This document shows positions 33,683 to 46,700 of a stretch of 64,000 bases of DNA, piece after piece. The stretch lies in contig JBBMNZ010000036.1 in NCBI GenBank assembly GCA_037954325.1, forward strand, positions 1,884,001 through 1,948,000, read 5' to 3'. The DNA is from Fistularia commersonii (lineage: Eukaryota > Chordata > Actinopteri > Syngnathiformes > Fistulariidae). The number at the start of each line of letters is the position of its first letter. Position 1 is the stretch's first letter. The notes beneath the pieces were generated by a model. It had not been told where the DNA came from. It saw nothing but the letters and a program-made list of their open reading frames with translations, and made no database searches. Made by a program: the position numbers and the translations under genes.

Positions 33683-36156
33683 AAAGATAGTGAGGTGATT
33701 TAATTGTTGTGGACAGAAAGCCGACATTGTGAAGTATCTATCCGTGTAAATGAGTCACCATTGTCAGCGTGACCCCTGAGCCCTTGCTGACGCCAGGCCC
33801 TGGCTCTTCACAGGTCGTACTCCTACTACATTGAGGTGTCCATGGATGAACTGGACTGGGTTCGAGTGGTGGATCATTCCAAGTATCTATGCCGGTCCTG
33901 GCAGAACCTGTTCTTCACCCCTCGTGTTTGCAGGTTCTGTATCTAGACACCAACGTGACATTTCTCCCCTGAGATGCATGAAAACCGACGGTTACTTCAA
34001 TTTCATTCTTCTGTTACACTCCAGACAAAGAGTTTTAATGGAATTCACACTAAAAAAACAGTTGGGTTTGTGGCCTATTTACTGGCATTAAAATAATTGA
34101 AGGGAAATCGAAGTCTTTGATTAATTTTGTTTGTCGGTCATTCATGAACCGATCCAATTTTTAATTTTTTTTTTTTATTTTGGAACACAAAACCTGCTCC
34201 GGCATGATGTTCTTGTGTAAAGATTGTGTGCGTGTGTGTTTTGTGTTCTAGGTATGTGCGCATTGTTGGGACTCACAACACAGTTAACAAGGTGTTCCAC
34301 CTGGTGGCTTTTGAGTGCATGTTCACCAACCGGCCCTACACACTGGAGAACGGTTTGCTGGGTGAGACTGACAGGCCACATGACATGTGTCCTGGAAAAC
34401 CATCGAAACAATTTGACAATTGTGAGAAAAGGCAATAAAAAGTAACAGTAATAGGATATATAGCATTTCTTAAATGGGGAAAAAATATATTTATTTTAGA
34501 GGGGTTACATGTCAGAAGAAGAATAAATAGCAAGGCCTACACACACAGCCTGAAGTTAAAGCTGCAAGAATATTTCCTATACTGATAGCGGTGTTATTAG
34601 TAGTAATGGTAATGATGGTAAATATAATAAATAAATATGCAATATATGGTGGTATAAATATCATAATTATAATATCTAGTCATAAATGCCTTTGTCTTCA
34701 GTCCCCAGTGAGAATGTGGCCACCATCGCAGCGTGCGCCAGCGTCATCGAGGGCGTCAGCCGCAGCAGGAACGCACTGCTCAACGGTGACACCAGAAATT
34801 ACGACTGGGACTCGGGCTACACCTGCCATCAGCTGGGCTCCGGCGCCATCGTCATCCAGCTGGCTCAGCCGTTCTCCATCGGATCCCTCAGGTATGGCTG
34901 CAGTCATGTGACCATTCATGGGTGCCGGACGTTAAATGAGGCAACAATACGGGAGAAAAGACTTACTCGTTAGTGGCTTCACATTTTGATTATTTGCAAA
35001 CAGTTTTTTCCAGGTAGAGTTTCAGCAATTTATATGAGACCACTCACTGTTGTTGTGTTGCCAGGCTGCTGCTGTGGGACTGTGATGAACGTTCCTACAG
35101 CTACTACATTGAAGTCTCCACCAACCAGCAGCAATGGACCAAGGTGGTAGACCGGACCAGGGTTGCCTGTCGGTGAGTCCGTTCTTGTCCCAAGAGTTCC
35201 ATTGTTTTTAAATGCAGGCTGTACAGTCCGGTTTAACTGTATACCTGGCTGGATTTCATGTAATTTCTCACTGTTTTGGGAGGGGACTTCTATTCAAATT
35301 GCAGGTCATTTGTTGATAATGATTTAATTGATCTGTTTGTGGAGTTAATTTTTAGAATTTTTATTTGTAATAATTTTAACAGATTTTTCACATAATTTCT
35401 TGCTACTTTGTTGGCAGTTTTCAGTCTATGTTCATGGTTACAAGTTTTGATCTTCATGGCTGATGTAAATGTTGAAAATGGCACTTAGTCCCACCCCTCT
35501 CTTCATCTCCCTCTCACCTGCTCCTGCTCCAGATCCTGGCAGACCTTGAAGTTTGACAACCAGCCAGCCTCCTTTATCCGCATTGTGGGAACTCACAATA
35601 CTGCAAATGAGGTAACAATGAGGCCACTAGAACCCATTAGAACATATTTTGCGTGGTAATAAGAGGAAATTTTACTAATACTCAATATTTATACTGTAGT
35701 GTTGAGAGAATCGTGCAGTTTTATGTTCATTCATGAGGTACTTCATTTTCTTCATACATCAGTGGATGAAATGGAGCTGTTGGTCAAAGCTAAATATGAA
35801 ACAGTTATTTCAACAGATTCTGTATAATAACAGAGGATGCCTAAATTAACTAGGTGGACCAATTACTGCTGCTTTGAGGTCTGCTTTTAAATGTAGGGTC
35901 CTCACATTTTTCCAGAAAGAAAGAATAACTCTCCTGCGATGCTGACGTCTCTGCCTCACGTCCTCAGGTGTTTCACTGTGTCCACTTCGAGTGTCCTGCT
36001 CAGCTGGAAAACAATGTCCCCGAAGGGAGTCCCGGTCCGGACCCCTTGGACCCTGGCGCCCCGCCCCAACTGCCAAGACCTATACGACCTGCGCGTGCAC
36101 ACGGTCTTCTGCCCTCCCAGCCCTCATCATCCTCCCCGTCTCAGCCCCAACAGTGA
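30368..36156 (+). CDS. btbd9: BTB/POZ domain-containing protein 9 (ten coding exons)
   Basis: Exons: 30368-30552, 31101-31464, 32477-32744, 33046-33265, 33814-33933, 34252-34361, 34702-34891, 35065-35172, 35533-35611, 35968-36156. All are GT-AG and sum to 1,833 bases (610 aa; human 612). The N-terminus reads MSNSHPLRPLASVSEIDHIH. The BTB domain (about 30-140, with YSDVTFIVEGKRFPAHRVIL) and BACK domain (about 145-250) are followed by two discoidin-like (F5/8 type C) repeats. Each repeat starts near ENIATMKYGAQVV or ENVATIAACASVI and includes LLWDRDSRSYSYY or LLWDCDERSYSYY and RIVGTHNT. The family is thought to be a Cullin-3 substrate adaptor and is linked in humans to restless legs syndrome. 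The last exon has a Pro/Ser/Gln tail that diverges most from human. Nothing is broken; the start is fixed by conservation. Confidence 0.98.
30600..30824 (+). mobile_element. Decayed RTE-like LINE 3' fragment
   Basis: Reads as the 3' end of the same LINE family found on the minus strand at 61266-62122: a degraded version of LELPGKRSRGRPKRRFMD (here LELPRGRPKSRGM) followed by GGAGCAGCTGAACGGAAAAG and GAAGAA. It lies in btbd9 intron 1. Confidence 0.65.
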
Positions 36157-38059
36157 GGGCCGGGGGGAAGGAGGAGTCACCTCAGATGCCATTTTCGCAC
36201 AGACAACATCCTGCAGAATGCACTGGTCCGGTGCTGCCTCACAGCAGCCCTCCTAGTCTAAGTCCCTTCTGGTCCTTCAAGTCCCCCCCGGTTCCCCAAG
36301 TCTCCTGGTCCTGCTGGTTTCTCCCAGACCTCCGATCCTGCTGATCCTCCTGCTCTTCCTGTCAGACATGGCGTGTCTACAGCATCTGTGGCCTTGTATT
36401 CCGGTCTCAGAAAGTCAGTCCATGTGTCTATTGACGATTTTTGCCGGATCTTCTCAGTAGCTTGAATTCCTGTTCCTCTTCCAACACGGTGGCGAGATCC
36501 TCTCCAAAGAAATTGATGAAACTTCACCACCAAAGAGCAGGAAGACCCAGGTTACTGTTTCGAGAGTTAATATTTCCAAACTGAGAGGGATCTCCTCCTG
36601 GAACAAGCTATTTTTTTAGGAAACGGTCATTTTTCATACCATTGAGTGGAGAGGCAAGTATTTTTCACGGTTTGGAGTTTAATTCTCTAAAAAAGCCAAT
36701 GCAGATGCATTTTGTGATATAATTAGAGCCTGACCGATACTTTTGGCAGTTATTTATATTGATAAATGAGCCCTATGGTTATTTATTTGTGTGTGTGTGT
36801 GTATGTATGCGTGTGTGTTTGTATACTGTCAGGAAAAAAAAGCTGCTGAAAGTGTAATTTCTCATTTTGCAATTTGGTTTGATACATAAATTGCGTAACC
36901 CATCATCAACATTTTGAAATATTCTTTAACCACCAACTGCAGTAGTTCCACCTCAGAAAGACCTTGGATGAATCAGTTGATGTGGTTGTAAAATGTGCAC
37001 CACCTGGACCCTTGGAAGACATTGGTTGGTTCATGACACAATTTCAAAAGCCTTTACTTCTAAGATGGTACATCAGCATTTCCAGCCAACTTTTTCTACA
37101 AATTGCCTCGGCTTAACGAACCCCAAACATTTCTTTCCAATTCTCACAGTTATTGATTTCAAAAGACATCGAACCATATCTCATGCATATTATAAAAGAC
37201 TTACCATGTGTCCATAAGAGAAAGCAAGAAATCCCCCCAAAAAGAGCAAAAACATGGATATATCTTGAAACGAGCATTGCGGTTAGAGGTAATTGATCAT
37301 GACCAGAACTTTTGAGAACTTGAGTTCTGAACAATTACTTACCCCTGAAATCAACAACAAAAATCTTTATTTACATACATACATTTTAGCTTTGTTTTTA
37401 TTTTGGCCTAAACACAGCAAAATTAACTTATCTACATGGATCTGGTGAAATTTGGGGGTAAACATAACACATCGGTCGGGCTCCAATTGAATGCAAATAG
37501 CACTTAATCTGATGGTGAGTCTGCAAATACAAGAAATCGCTGTTAGTATTTTTCAATAGGCTTTGACACCGGGAAACCTTTATCTCATGCAATGTTTTGA
37601 TACCTCAAGTCAAAAGATTGAACTAAGTGTCTTAAGGTGGCGATTTAAGCACTTGTTGAGCAAAAGACAAAATGGCAGAAAACATTAATTGGAAACTGTG
37701 GGGCGAGAGGCTCTGACCAAATTCCACATGCGCTTGTGTTGCAGAAAATGTTGAAATAAAACCCGCAAGGAGCTGCTATTGGCACTTTATTTCACTGGAG
37801 CAACAGCGACCCTGGTTGCAGCTCAACTTTTTTGACTGAATTGATTCTGATTCTCCTCTTTTGTTATTTAAGGGTTTGGATATGAGCTCTGTCTTTCGTG
37901 TGAAAGTTTTGTTTTGGTAGAAGCTGTGTTTCTCCTGATTGTTGCACCTTCACCTTTTGTGTTTTGATTTAATTGTTGAGTGTGTCGCTCCCAGGTTAGA
38001 AACTGTTGGGGGAAGGGGGATCGGTATCGTGTTATAACATAAAGGTTTTGATTCAGTAA

Positions 38060-38890
38060 CCCTTTGTAAGAGATATTTTTACATTATAACCACATACAAA
38101 CTCAGTATTTGACAAAATTGAAATTTTCTATGTTACAACGTACAGTCTGTAACAATGGGATGCAAAAGTACTTTCCGTATTAGAACTTTTTGAAATGATC
38201 AGATGTTCCAGGTAAAAGTTTACCATTGTAATCTATGTTTGTTCATCATAATACCATGAAAATATAGCAAAATGCAACATTTATAAGATATGTTTCTCAT
38301 TTACATGTGATTCTCATATTATACAGCAAAAACATGAATTATTCCATGCAGCAATGTATTTATTTCCGTTGACATTTTACCAAAGTTTTTCATGGTATAA
38401 TGGGGAAACATTTAGTTACAAAGATTATGATAATTTGACATGTAAAATTATTTCAAAATGTTTGAAAAGTTTGTATGTTGTAATAATGTAAAATTATTTT
38501 GCTATACCAGCCTTTAGCATTTTTTAAATATAGTTATGAGTGCTGTCTTGCAATAACAAGATAAGCCTGTATGTTGTAATATTGTAAAAATAATACCTTG
38601 CTATAATGTGAACATTTCTGGTTATAATGGGAACACTCACAAGCCACCTGTTTGAGTATTTGAATAATGTGAAGCTCATAATGTGCTTCAGTGATTCAGG
38701 TTTCTTGTTACATACCCTAGAAACATCTTGTAATAACAGGATCATATCTTGTCGATAAACACTACTTGTTATAAATCTTATGTATGACATGGAGACATCT
38801 TGTTATGGTGCGAAAATGTCTCATTGTGACTCCCAAGATGTCGCAAATATCTTGTTATACCAAGAAAACCTCTGGTTAGAACAATGTCTT
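38060..38890. repeat. Diverged short-motif repeat (CTTGTTATAATG type)
   Basis: Strings such as ATCTTGTTATACCAAGAAAA, ATCTTGTAATAACAGGATCA, CTTGCTATAATGTGAACAT and CTGGTTATAATGGGAACA recur through the interval on the same strand with uneven spacing, as in an old minisatellite. Confidence 0.5.
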
Positions 38891-38904
38891 AACATTATGG
38901 CGCA

Positions 38905-38921
38905 ACGCTGCCCCTGGTGGC
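38905..38921 (-). promoter_or_regulatory. Weak CTCF-like motif
   Basis: ACGCTGCCCCTGGTGGC reads on the minus strand as GCCACCAGGGGCAGCGT, one base short of the CCACCAGGGGGCAG form of the CTCF consensus. Confidence 0.35.
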
Positions 38922-40389
38922 GGGCTGTGGCGTGGTAGCTTCACTCTGCCATATGAAAAACCTACTGACCACCTTTAGTTGGATGCCGTCTTCCTTTGTC
39001 AGTCTCATTGTACAGAGGCCACTCTCCCCAATGGCCCCTGTCCTTTGTGTACAGTTTTCCTTCAAATATTATATATTTGTTTTACCACTGTTGTGTGAGT
39101 TGCATCTCACTGCCTCTGTTTTAGTACATTGCTTGTTCAAAATGTGATTATCAAAAGAAGGTTGGTTGATTTTCAAAGCATCTGAATGACTCGCTCTTTT
39201 GTTTTCTTTGTCAAATAAGACAATTCTTCTGTTTCACAGCTGTTTGATCTCATTCTAGACAATTATATATGTTTTCGCTTCATTTTTCTACTATAATAGA
39301 TATGGTTCCAGTTTCAAAGAAGCCACCTGGTTCAGAAACATCCAAGGGTCTGTTAAATTCCCCTCTAGTGACTTTGCAAACTGGTTTTTGGCTCTCTGAT
39401 GGATACACGTAGGCCTTGAGAGGCTTCATGTATAATTATTGATCAACATTCTCCACTGGGAGTGCTCGACCTTCTCTGTGGTCTGGGGTTCGAAGATGGC
39501 CCCGTTCTAACAAGAAATATAATCCTCTGCCACTGTCCAGACTACACGTACAACTTTCAAATAGTATTCTGTTTTGCCTATTTTTCGGATCCTATTTTTT
39601 TCCCCCAAAGCTTCAACTTCCTGGTTAATTTCTTGATATTTCTAGATATCTTTTTTACTTAAACCATTTCTTGATAAATGCTGTATTTTTTAAACACGTG
39701 TTTGCATTACATACTTTTCAAGTTTCCAGACCGACTTTATTTTAATTTTTTTTGGCATTATTTATAGGAATTTGCAGTTTTATTGCAGTTTCCTTTTAGT
39801 CATTACATGGTCATTTCCACCACCCCCTACATTCGGTAATCGTAAAGTAACCCTTTTTTTCTACAAAAGCAAAAAGAAAAAAAAAAAAAATAGGTTAATC
39901 AATACATAAAATATCAGTGGTACCCTAAGACCAGGTCACTTGATGTGTCTTGTTTTGAAAAGAAACACCACTTTATATTCGAGCGAAATCAGCTCCCCTC
40001 GCGCCCACCCTTGTGTTTCTCTGAAATTAATATGTTGCTGAGATCTACGTGTTTTTTACGTGACTTTAGCATCGTTAAGCCGATCCATTTCGTCGTTTAT
40101 GCATTTTATTTCACACCGAAAAAAAGCCGTTCACCGGCCGATGTCTCTTGACTTGTCGGCCTTCATATTGACATTTGCGCTTTGATGGAGCCGCTTCCGG
40201 CCCGGCCCACCTCCCAGCAGCGACGTGTGGATGGGGGTGGTCCTGCGCCTCGAACAGGGGAAGGCCTCGCTCCGTCTATTTAGTCCCCCCCCTCTCCTCG
40301 CACCCACCCATGTATCAACGTAGCCGTACGTGGATTTAACCCGTATCCATTGACAGCTGGACATTTCCCCCCGTGTTTTTTCCCCCTAT

Positions 40390-40760
40390 TCACCCACCGG
40401 GACGTCCCCCCCCGTCATTCCGTGGGTCGCACCGTCCGAACCGTCTACAGCTGATCGCTGCGCTCACTGCCGTTCGATTTTTTTTCCCCAACTCGAAACT
40501 CGACCGTTTTGTTTGACTTGACGGCGCCTCTTTTTTTTCCTTCCTTTTTTCCTTTTCAACCGTGGACGTAAACGTTATCGTCTTCGCCACCATTTTTCAC
40601 CCATTCGAGGTGTTTTAGGAAGAAAAAGGCAGGAGGAGGGCATTTTCTTTTTGTCTTAACTTGACTGTCGAAATCGTTGCTTCCGCTGAGCGACCAGGCC
40701 CCGGACTCATCCCCGGCCTCGCATTTCGCCGTATCGGCTTTTTTTGTTTTGTTGGAAGTC
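40390..40760 (+). promoter_or_regulatory. zfand3 CpG-rich promoter and 5' untranslated region
   Basis: GC-rich DNA, rich in CpG against an AT-rich background, ends at the zfand3 start codon. Start context is GGAAGTCATGGG. No TATA box is obvious. Confidence 0.6.
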
Positions 40761-43700
40761 ATGGGAGACACTAGTGAACGAAGCAAACCGCCGAGCCTCC
40801 CTCCCCGTTGTCCTTGTGGATTTTGGGGGTAAGTCTCAAAAGCGAAGATAAATCTTTTTTTAAGCTAACCGGGAGCTAATTCCGGATGAAATCTGCTCAA
40901 CTAGTCAACAGCCATTGTTGTTGTTCTGTTGTGCAGGCCGAGGGTGGGGGGTTGGGAAGTTAGCTAATAAATAAACCTGCTAGTTTGAAAACTAGCTAAA
41001 ATGTCCAACGTTTATTGCGTTTAAACGGTCAGTTTTTCGACGTCTCGTCCGCCGGTCGGGTTTTAACTCGTCGCTAAACAGCGTTTTAACGCGAATCCGC
41101 GAAGGCAGGAGGTGACGTTACCCGTGGTAGAAGATGATTTATTGCTAGCAGGTTCCTTTAAAAAAGGGAAAAAATACATATATATCTACCCTGCTTTTCT
41201 TCATTCGCTTCGGCTTGAAAGCGATAATGACACGCCGTGGACTGTTAAAAGTCCCCCGACCGCTGGCTAGCAAGGATCACCTTCTAATTTTTATAATTAT
41301 TTTCTCACCATTTTTGCTAAATGTGTCTGTTTCATACCGGATGTGAATCTCCTCGATCTACTCCAGGGGAAAAAAATCCCTCAGAATCGGGTTGACACCG
41401 TTGAAAGAAAAGCTGTCTTTTCGTTTATAAAAACGACTCTTTAAACCCCCTCAAAGGATCAGTGACGAGTCAGGCCAGAAAGACGTTTCTTTCTTATTTT
41501 GGTCAATTCCTGGAAAAAAGGTGATAGTTCTGGCTGTTTCCAAGTTATTCCCTTGCTATTTAAGGGTACTTTCTTGACAGTTTTATGGCCATTTCACACA
41601 TGCTTGGTCAATAGCTTGTCGATTTTAGGGTTATTGAAGGAGATTCAGTTTTAGGGTTGCTGTTCTAAGTATTATTGGTCTTTCACAACTTGATTTTTTT
41701 TTTCTTTTTGCATTTTTTACATTTACATCTTGACATTTTTATTCACCTTGAACCGTTTTTAACCCTTTCCCCTATGTCTTTGACCTAAATTCCTGATCAC
41801 TCCATCCAACTAGATATATGTAGAAGTCTCTTGTTTATGTCCTGTTTAATGTGTCATATTACAGCTATTTATTTCAGGGAGACATTACACACAGGTGATT
41901 TTCTAACTCCTTTTTGTATAGTTTTGTGCAGAAATGATTTTTAGAGTAATTTTGTGTTACTCATACTCTGCTGGTATGAAATGTATTTATTTTGCTCAAT
42001 CTTTGTTTTTTTTTCCTCAAAATTCTCATATACCATACTTTCTTTTCAAGGCTCTTTAGCACACTTGAGCACTGTTGTTTCAGCACAAAGACAAACTGTC
42101 ATATAGTTCCAGATAGGAGAAGACCAACCTGTTCTTGAGGTTTTTTTCAATGCATTGGCATCATATGACTTGTCATTGGATTACACCTCCCACCCATGAG
42201 GACCCCCCTCACCCTCTCACACACACATACGTACTCACACACACAAGCCCCAGGCCTCAATTGGCTTCATTTACTGGTGTTCAGTGAGCAAACTGGAACT
42301 ACTTGTCCACCTGTCAAAGTCAGGTGTGTGTGAGTGTGTGTGTGTTTATAGCCCCCCACCCTCAACATAGTTTTCACACATGTCACAAGCTCATAGGGTT
42401 TTCAGTGTAGATTAAAATGTAACCTATTCAAAGTTTCAGAATTGAGTGTTTGTTTGTGATAAAGTATGGGATTTTAATTGGATTTATGAAAACAAACTCA
42501 GTATTTAATTACATTTCTAAGAGTTTGAAAACACTATTTTCTTCAGTCAAATGAAACACAATCTGTTTATTGATAGTTATTTTTATAACAGGGACCAATG
42601 ACCCCTACTGTGAATTATAGGTTTTTTGTTTTTTTTGTTTTTTTTTTGTAAATTAAATTTAAGAAATCGTGTTTCAGTTAATTTGTACTCATTTTGAGGT
42701 AATATCAAAAGAAGATTTTTTCTGTTCCTTTGAAATCTTAGGGCTGAACATCAGGGTCACTAGTTTTCCACCTAAAGTTATATGATATATGCATTTCTAA
42801 ACATTAAAAAAAGGACAGAAAATCAACTGAACTGTGTTAGGAAATTCACCTTCTTTGTCACATGTGTCACATAGTGTACATGTTGAAATAGTTAAGATTG
42901 AAAAATGTTAAAGATTCTGTTTGGGTTATCTTGTGCCGTTTTACTTTTTGGTATGCCAAACTGCTGGTTGTCATGGTGACATATTGTAGACTTTATTTGT
43001 ATTTCTTACCTCTCTTATTAGCTCAATCATTGACCAATTTAGAATAATTTGTCAATAAACATTAACTGAGCATTTTCTTTTCCAAATACATCTGCCTATT
43101 TCAAACAACATTTGCTGATTATCAGTAACCACTGGGTTAGCAGGATTGCAGTCTAATTATGGAAAAATATTAATTTGATGTGAGTAGGGTGTCTGATAGA
43201 TGTTACATTGAAGCTGTAAATTAAAATTATTTAAATATGAAGTATTCATTACATAAATTTAATGTTGGACAAACACTGGACTTAAATATTAGAGGAATGT
43301 ATTATAAAACTTCTTGTGTTGTGGATGTTAACACCTGGATGTTTGGAAGGTGTTTTGTTTGGTTATCAACTTTAAAACAACACAGTATTGTTGTCCACTG
43401 TTGTCAGTATCTAAATCAAATAGTTGCTTCAGACATCCTGGCACTGATATTAGAAGCCTCTACTCTTTTTGTTGACCTGATCTAGAGGTATATTGACAGG
43501 ATTATAAAAAACCCATTCATTCATCCTGTGCTGCTATACTTTTAGTACTGTTTGTTTAAATGTGTAACTTTGCAAGCCAGTTGCTTTGCTTAAATGTTTA
43601 CTTGATATTTTACACCAAATATTGTGTCACGATTTTGTTGAATATTTGTTGTAGGTAACTCAAAATGATGCTTTTTGTTTGTTTTGTCTGTTAGCTTGTT

Positions 43701-46700
43701 ATTGGTCAAAAGGGGTCAGGATATCTCAAAACATGGGTTGCAAGTCACATCTTATGTTTTTCGGTGGGTGTTTTGACCTGTAAGAAAAATCTCTTAATTC
43801 CATCTTTTTCAGGGACATCATATTTGTCTCTGGCAGTATCCTAATTTAGCACGTTGAACCAAACCATTTTAAGAAAGAACCCATTTGACAGAATCATCAA
43901 AATCCATTTGTGAGAGAACGTTCCCTTTCAGCTGTTGCCATTGTGAGTTGAAATGATAAATTCATATTTTTTTGCCATCGACTGTCCCACTGCCTATCTG
44001 GGCCGATTGAGTTGGTTGACCTAGGCATCACTGTCTGAAGCAACCCACTCCAGCATTTCTTGGGGGACCTGGTTTTCCCAGGCCAAATGGAATATATCAT
44101 ACCTGACCTCTTACAATCTCTGGATTGACTATGGGGCCTCCTGCAGGGTTGTGGCGCCAGAGATGCATGAGATGTCCAGGAGATATCCTTATTAGATGCC
44201 CAAATGACCTCGGACCCAAATTCCCTTGGACACAAATGAACAGAAGCTATGCTTGTAGTTCCTCTTGATGTCAGTATCCTTCATCCCATCTGCAGCTACC
44301 CTGCAGAGGAAATATAATTTTGACTGTTTGCATCTGAGACCTCATTCTTTTGGTTCACACTCCGTCCTGTCCTCATTTGCTAACGGGTCCATGTTCTAGC
44401 CCTCCCTAGCTGCACCTAGAAATGCTGTCCATGAAAACCATGCACAAAGTCAGTGACAAAGCGGGAGCCTTGGAGGACCTGAACATCCCAGTGGAAATGT
44501 GTTTGACATTGCACTGAGAATGTGGACACAGCTCTTGGTGTGTTTGTTCAAAGAGCGGATGCTTGTAATGAGGACCCTGGGACCGAGTACTCTTAGAACC
44601 CCCAACAGAATACCTCATGTGATGAGGTCAGAGGATCGTTTTTGAGTTTACAAAGTTGTTGTCGGATCACAACTTGTCATACTCCATCTTCAAGATGGTC
44701 AGTCACACCAGTAGGTCTGAGATGGTCTGAGTTGTGAGCAGTGTCCCTGACATCCATGCTACATTGAAAGGACGTGTCAGCTTGAACAGCCCTACAACGT
44801 CCAGCATCATCAAAATCGCAGAATGAATCTCATCTGCACCTGGTGCCTCTTAAGTAACTCAGTCACCTCCGCCTCAGATGAGGGCTGACCAGAGTCTTCC
44901 AGTTCAGCCTCCTCCACTTAGGGCTTCCTGTGTGTATTTGAGTTACTTGAGGTGCTCTTTCCACCACCTGACAGTGCTCCAAGTTCAGGCAAGCAGGTTT
45001 TCTCCCACCTGGAAACGGCTTGGGTTTGAACTGTTTGTCAGGGTGTTCCCAAGCAATGACCTTCCTTTTGAGTGCAAGAAATCTTTTTCTGAAGATGTGA
45101 ATTGAAAACCCTGCGTCTATCATGTCCAGCAGCTGGTGGTGACCAGTTGACAGCTCGTCATTCTTCTTCAACGGAGTGTCTGAATTCTTATTCTTATGCT
45201 TATACAAGGGGTGCACAGTGGTGCAGTTGTTTGTGCTTCGGCCTCACAGCAGGAAGGACCCCTGGTCCAACAAGGAAAAAAATTGGGAAAATCACCCCGA
45301 ATGTTGTCTGGCCCACTGATTGATTGGCGACCAGTCAAGGGTGTTCCCTGCCTCTCGCCCAATGACATAGATGGGATGGGCTCTGGCATCCCCCGCAACC
45401 CTGAGTGCAGGATAAGCGGCAGACGGTGAATGGATGTTTATACATGGCGTTTGTTATGGCCGATTCGTGCCTTTGCAGACAAATCAAATAGCCAAACAGT
45501 AGTTGGGTTTAGATCAGTCACTCCTTGTAAGCCTCTCATACCGTCTGCTGCTCAACATTTGTGTTTGTTTGTTTCTTTGTTGTTAATTTTTAAGAAGTAA
45601 TGAAGAATTGCTTAGTCTGACATCATGGGTCCATTTCAGCAATTGACAAATCAGTGCACAGGTTCACGGTTTTCAGCCCACATAGAGGTGCTTGGTGGTA
45701 ACATGTCTGAACTATTTACCCCTAATTCAAAAGGGCAGTTGTTTATTTAGAAACAGGAGCAAGTCGAAATCCGATTAACATTTTGTTTACTGAGTTAGAA
45801 AGTACATGACGGCCATATGTCATTGATACGGAGATTTTTCACAGATCTGTCATGTGATTGTGATCCTAACAGATACAGGATTCATCCAGGCAATAGAAAC
45901 ATCTGGAGCTCAAAATGAATTCATCTGTTATTATTTCCTGCTGTCAACAAATTAGCCGACATGAAATAGAATTATAATTCAGTGCAATCTTACTTGCATT
46001 AATTTATAATTCTATTTCAAGTTCAAAATTACATTTTGACAAAAATCAAATCTGATTAAAACCAGTAGAATATTGTTATAAATACAAATTAACATTTGGA
46101 AATTTAGAATATATTAATTACCAGAGCGACATAAGTTATCAGAATATGTGTCAAGACTTTGTTAGTGAAGTTAAAAGATGTACAGACTTTTTTTTTTTTT
46201 TTTTGAAGGAAACTGGCTGACTTCAAAATAAAACCTCAGGCAAAAATACAAGACTCATAACATTACATTATGCTTTGTTTTTTTTTCTTTTTTTTTTCTC
46301 CTCTCTATTTTCCCTCCCTCAAATCCTCACATTTCATTTTTTCTTCTCATCATTTTAGATATAATGAAATAGCATACCTGAGGACAGGGGCTTGGGGGTT
46401 GGTCTGGTTGGAGCTGATAAAATTAGTTAACATTGTCATGAAAAAAAAAAGTTGTGTCTTTCTTTAACACTTGTAGCACTTATTTAAATATATATTTTGA
46501 AAGGTAAAAGAAACAAATAATATGACTGTTGTCCAGAAATGGTATTGTGTGGGCAAAGGATGAAAGTGCGTGTGCGTGTGCGTGTGCGTGTGCGTGTGCG
46601 TGTGCGTGTGTGTGTGTGTGTTTTGAATATATTTGTGCGTCTGGACAGATTCATTGTTGTCAGGCGGACGGCTTTTGTGCTTCATCCACTGACTCAACCC

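Larger units (their letters stand above)
36157..40380 (+). other. btbd9 3' untranslated region and intergenic DNA
   Basis: No further exon is seen. AATAAA at 37755-37760 is a polyadenylation candidate. About 38060-38890 carries a diverged repeat of TTGTTATAATG-type strings. A CTCF-like motif follows at 38905-38921. Confidence 0.5.

Noticed and set aside
36258..36533. Minus-strand frame after btbd9
   Set aside because: It lies in the btbd9 3' untranslated region, with no domain or splice support.
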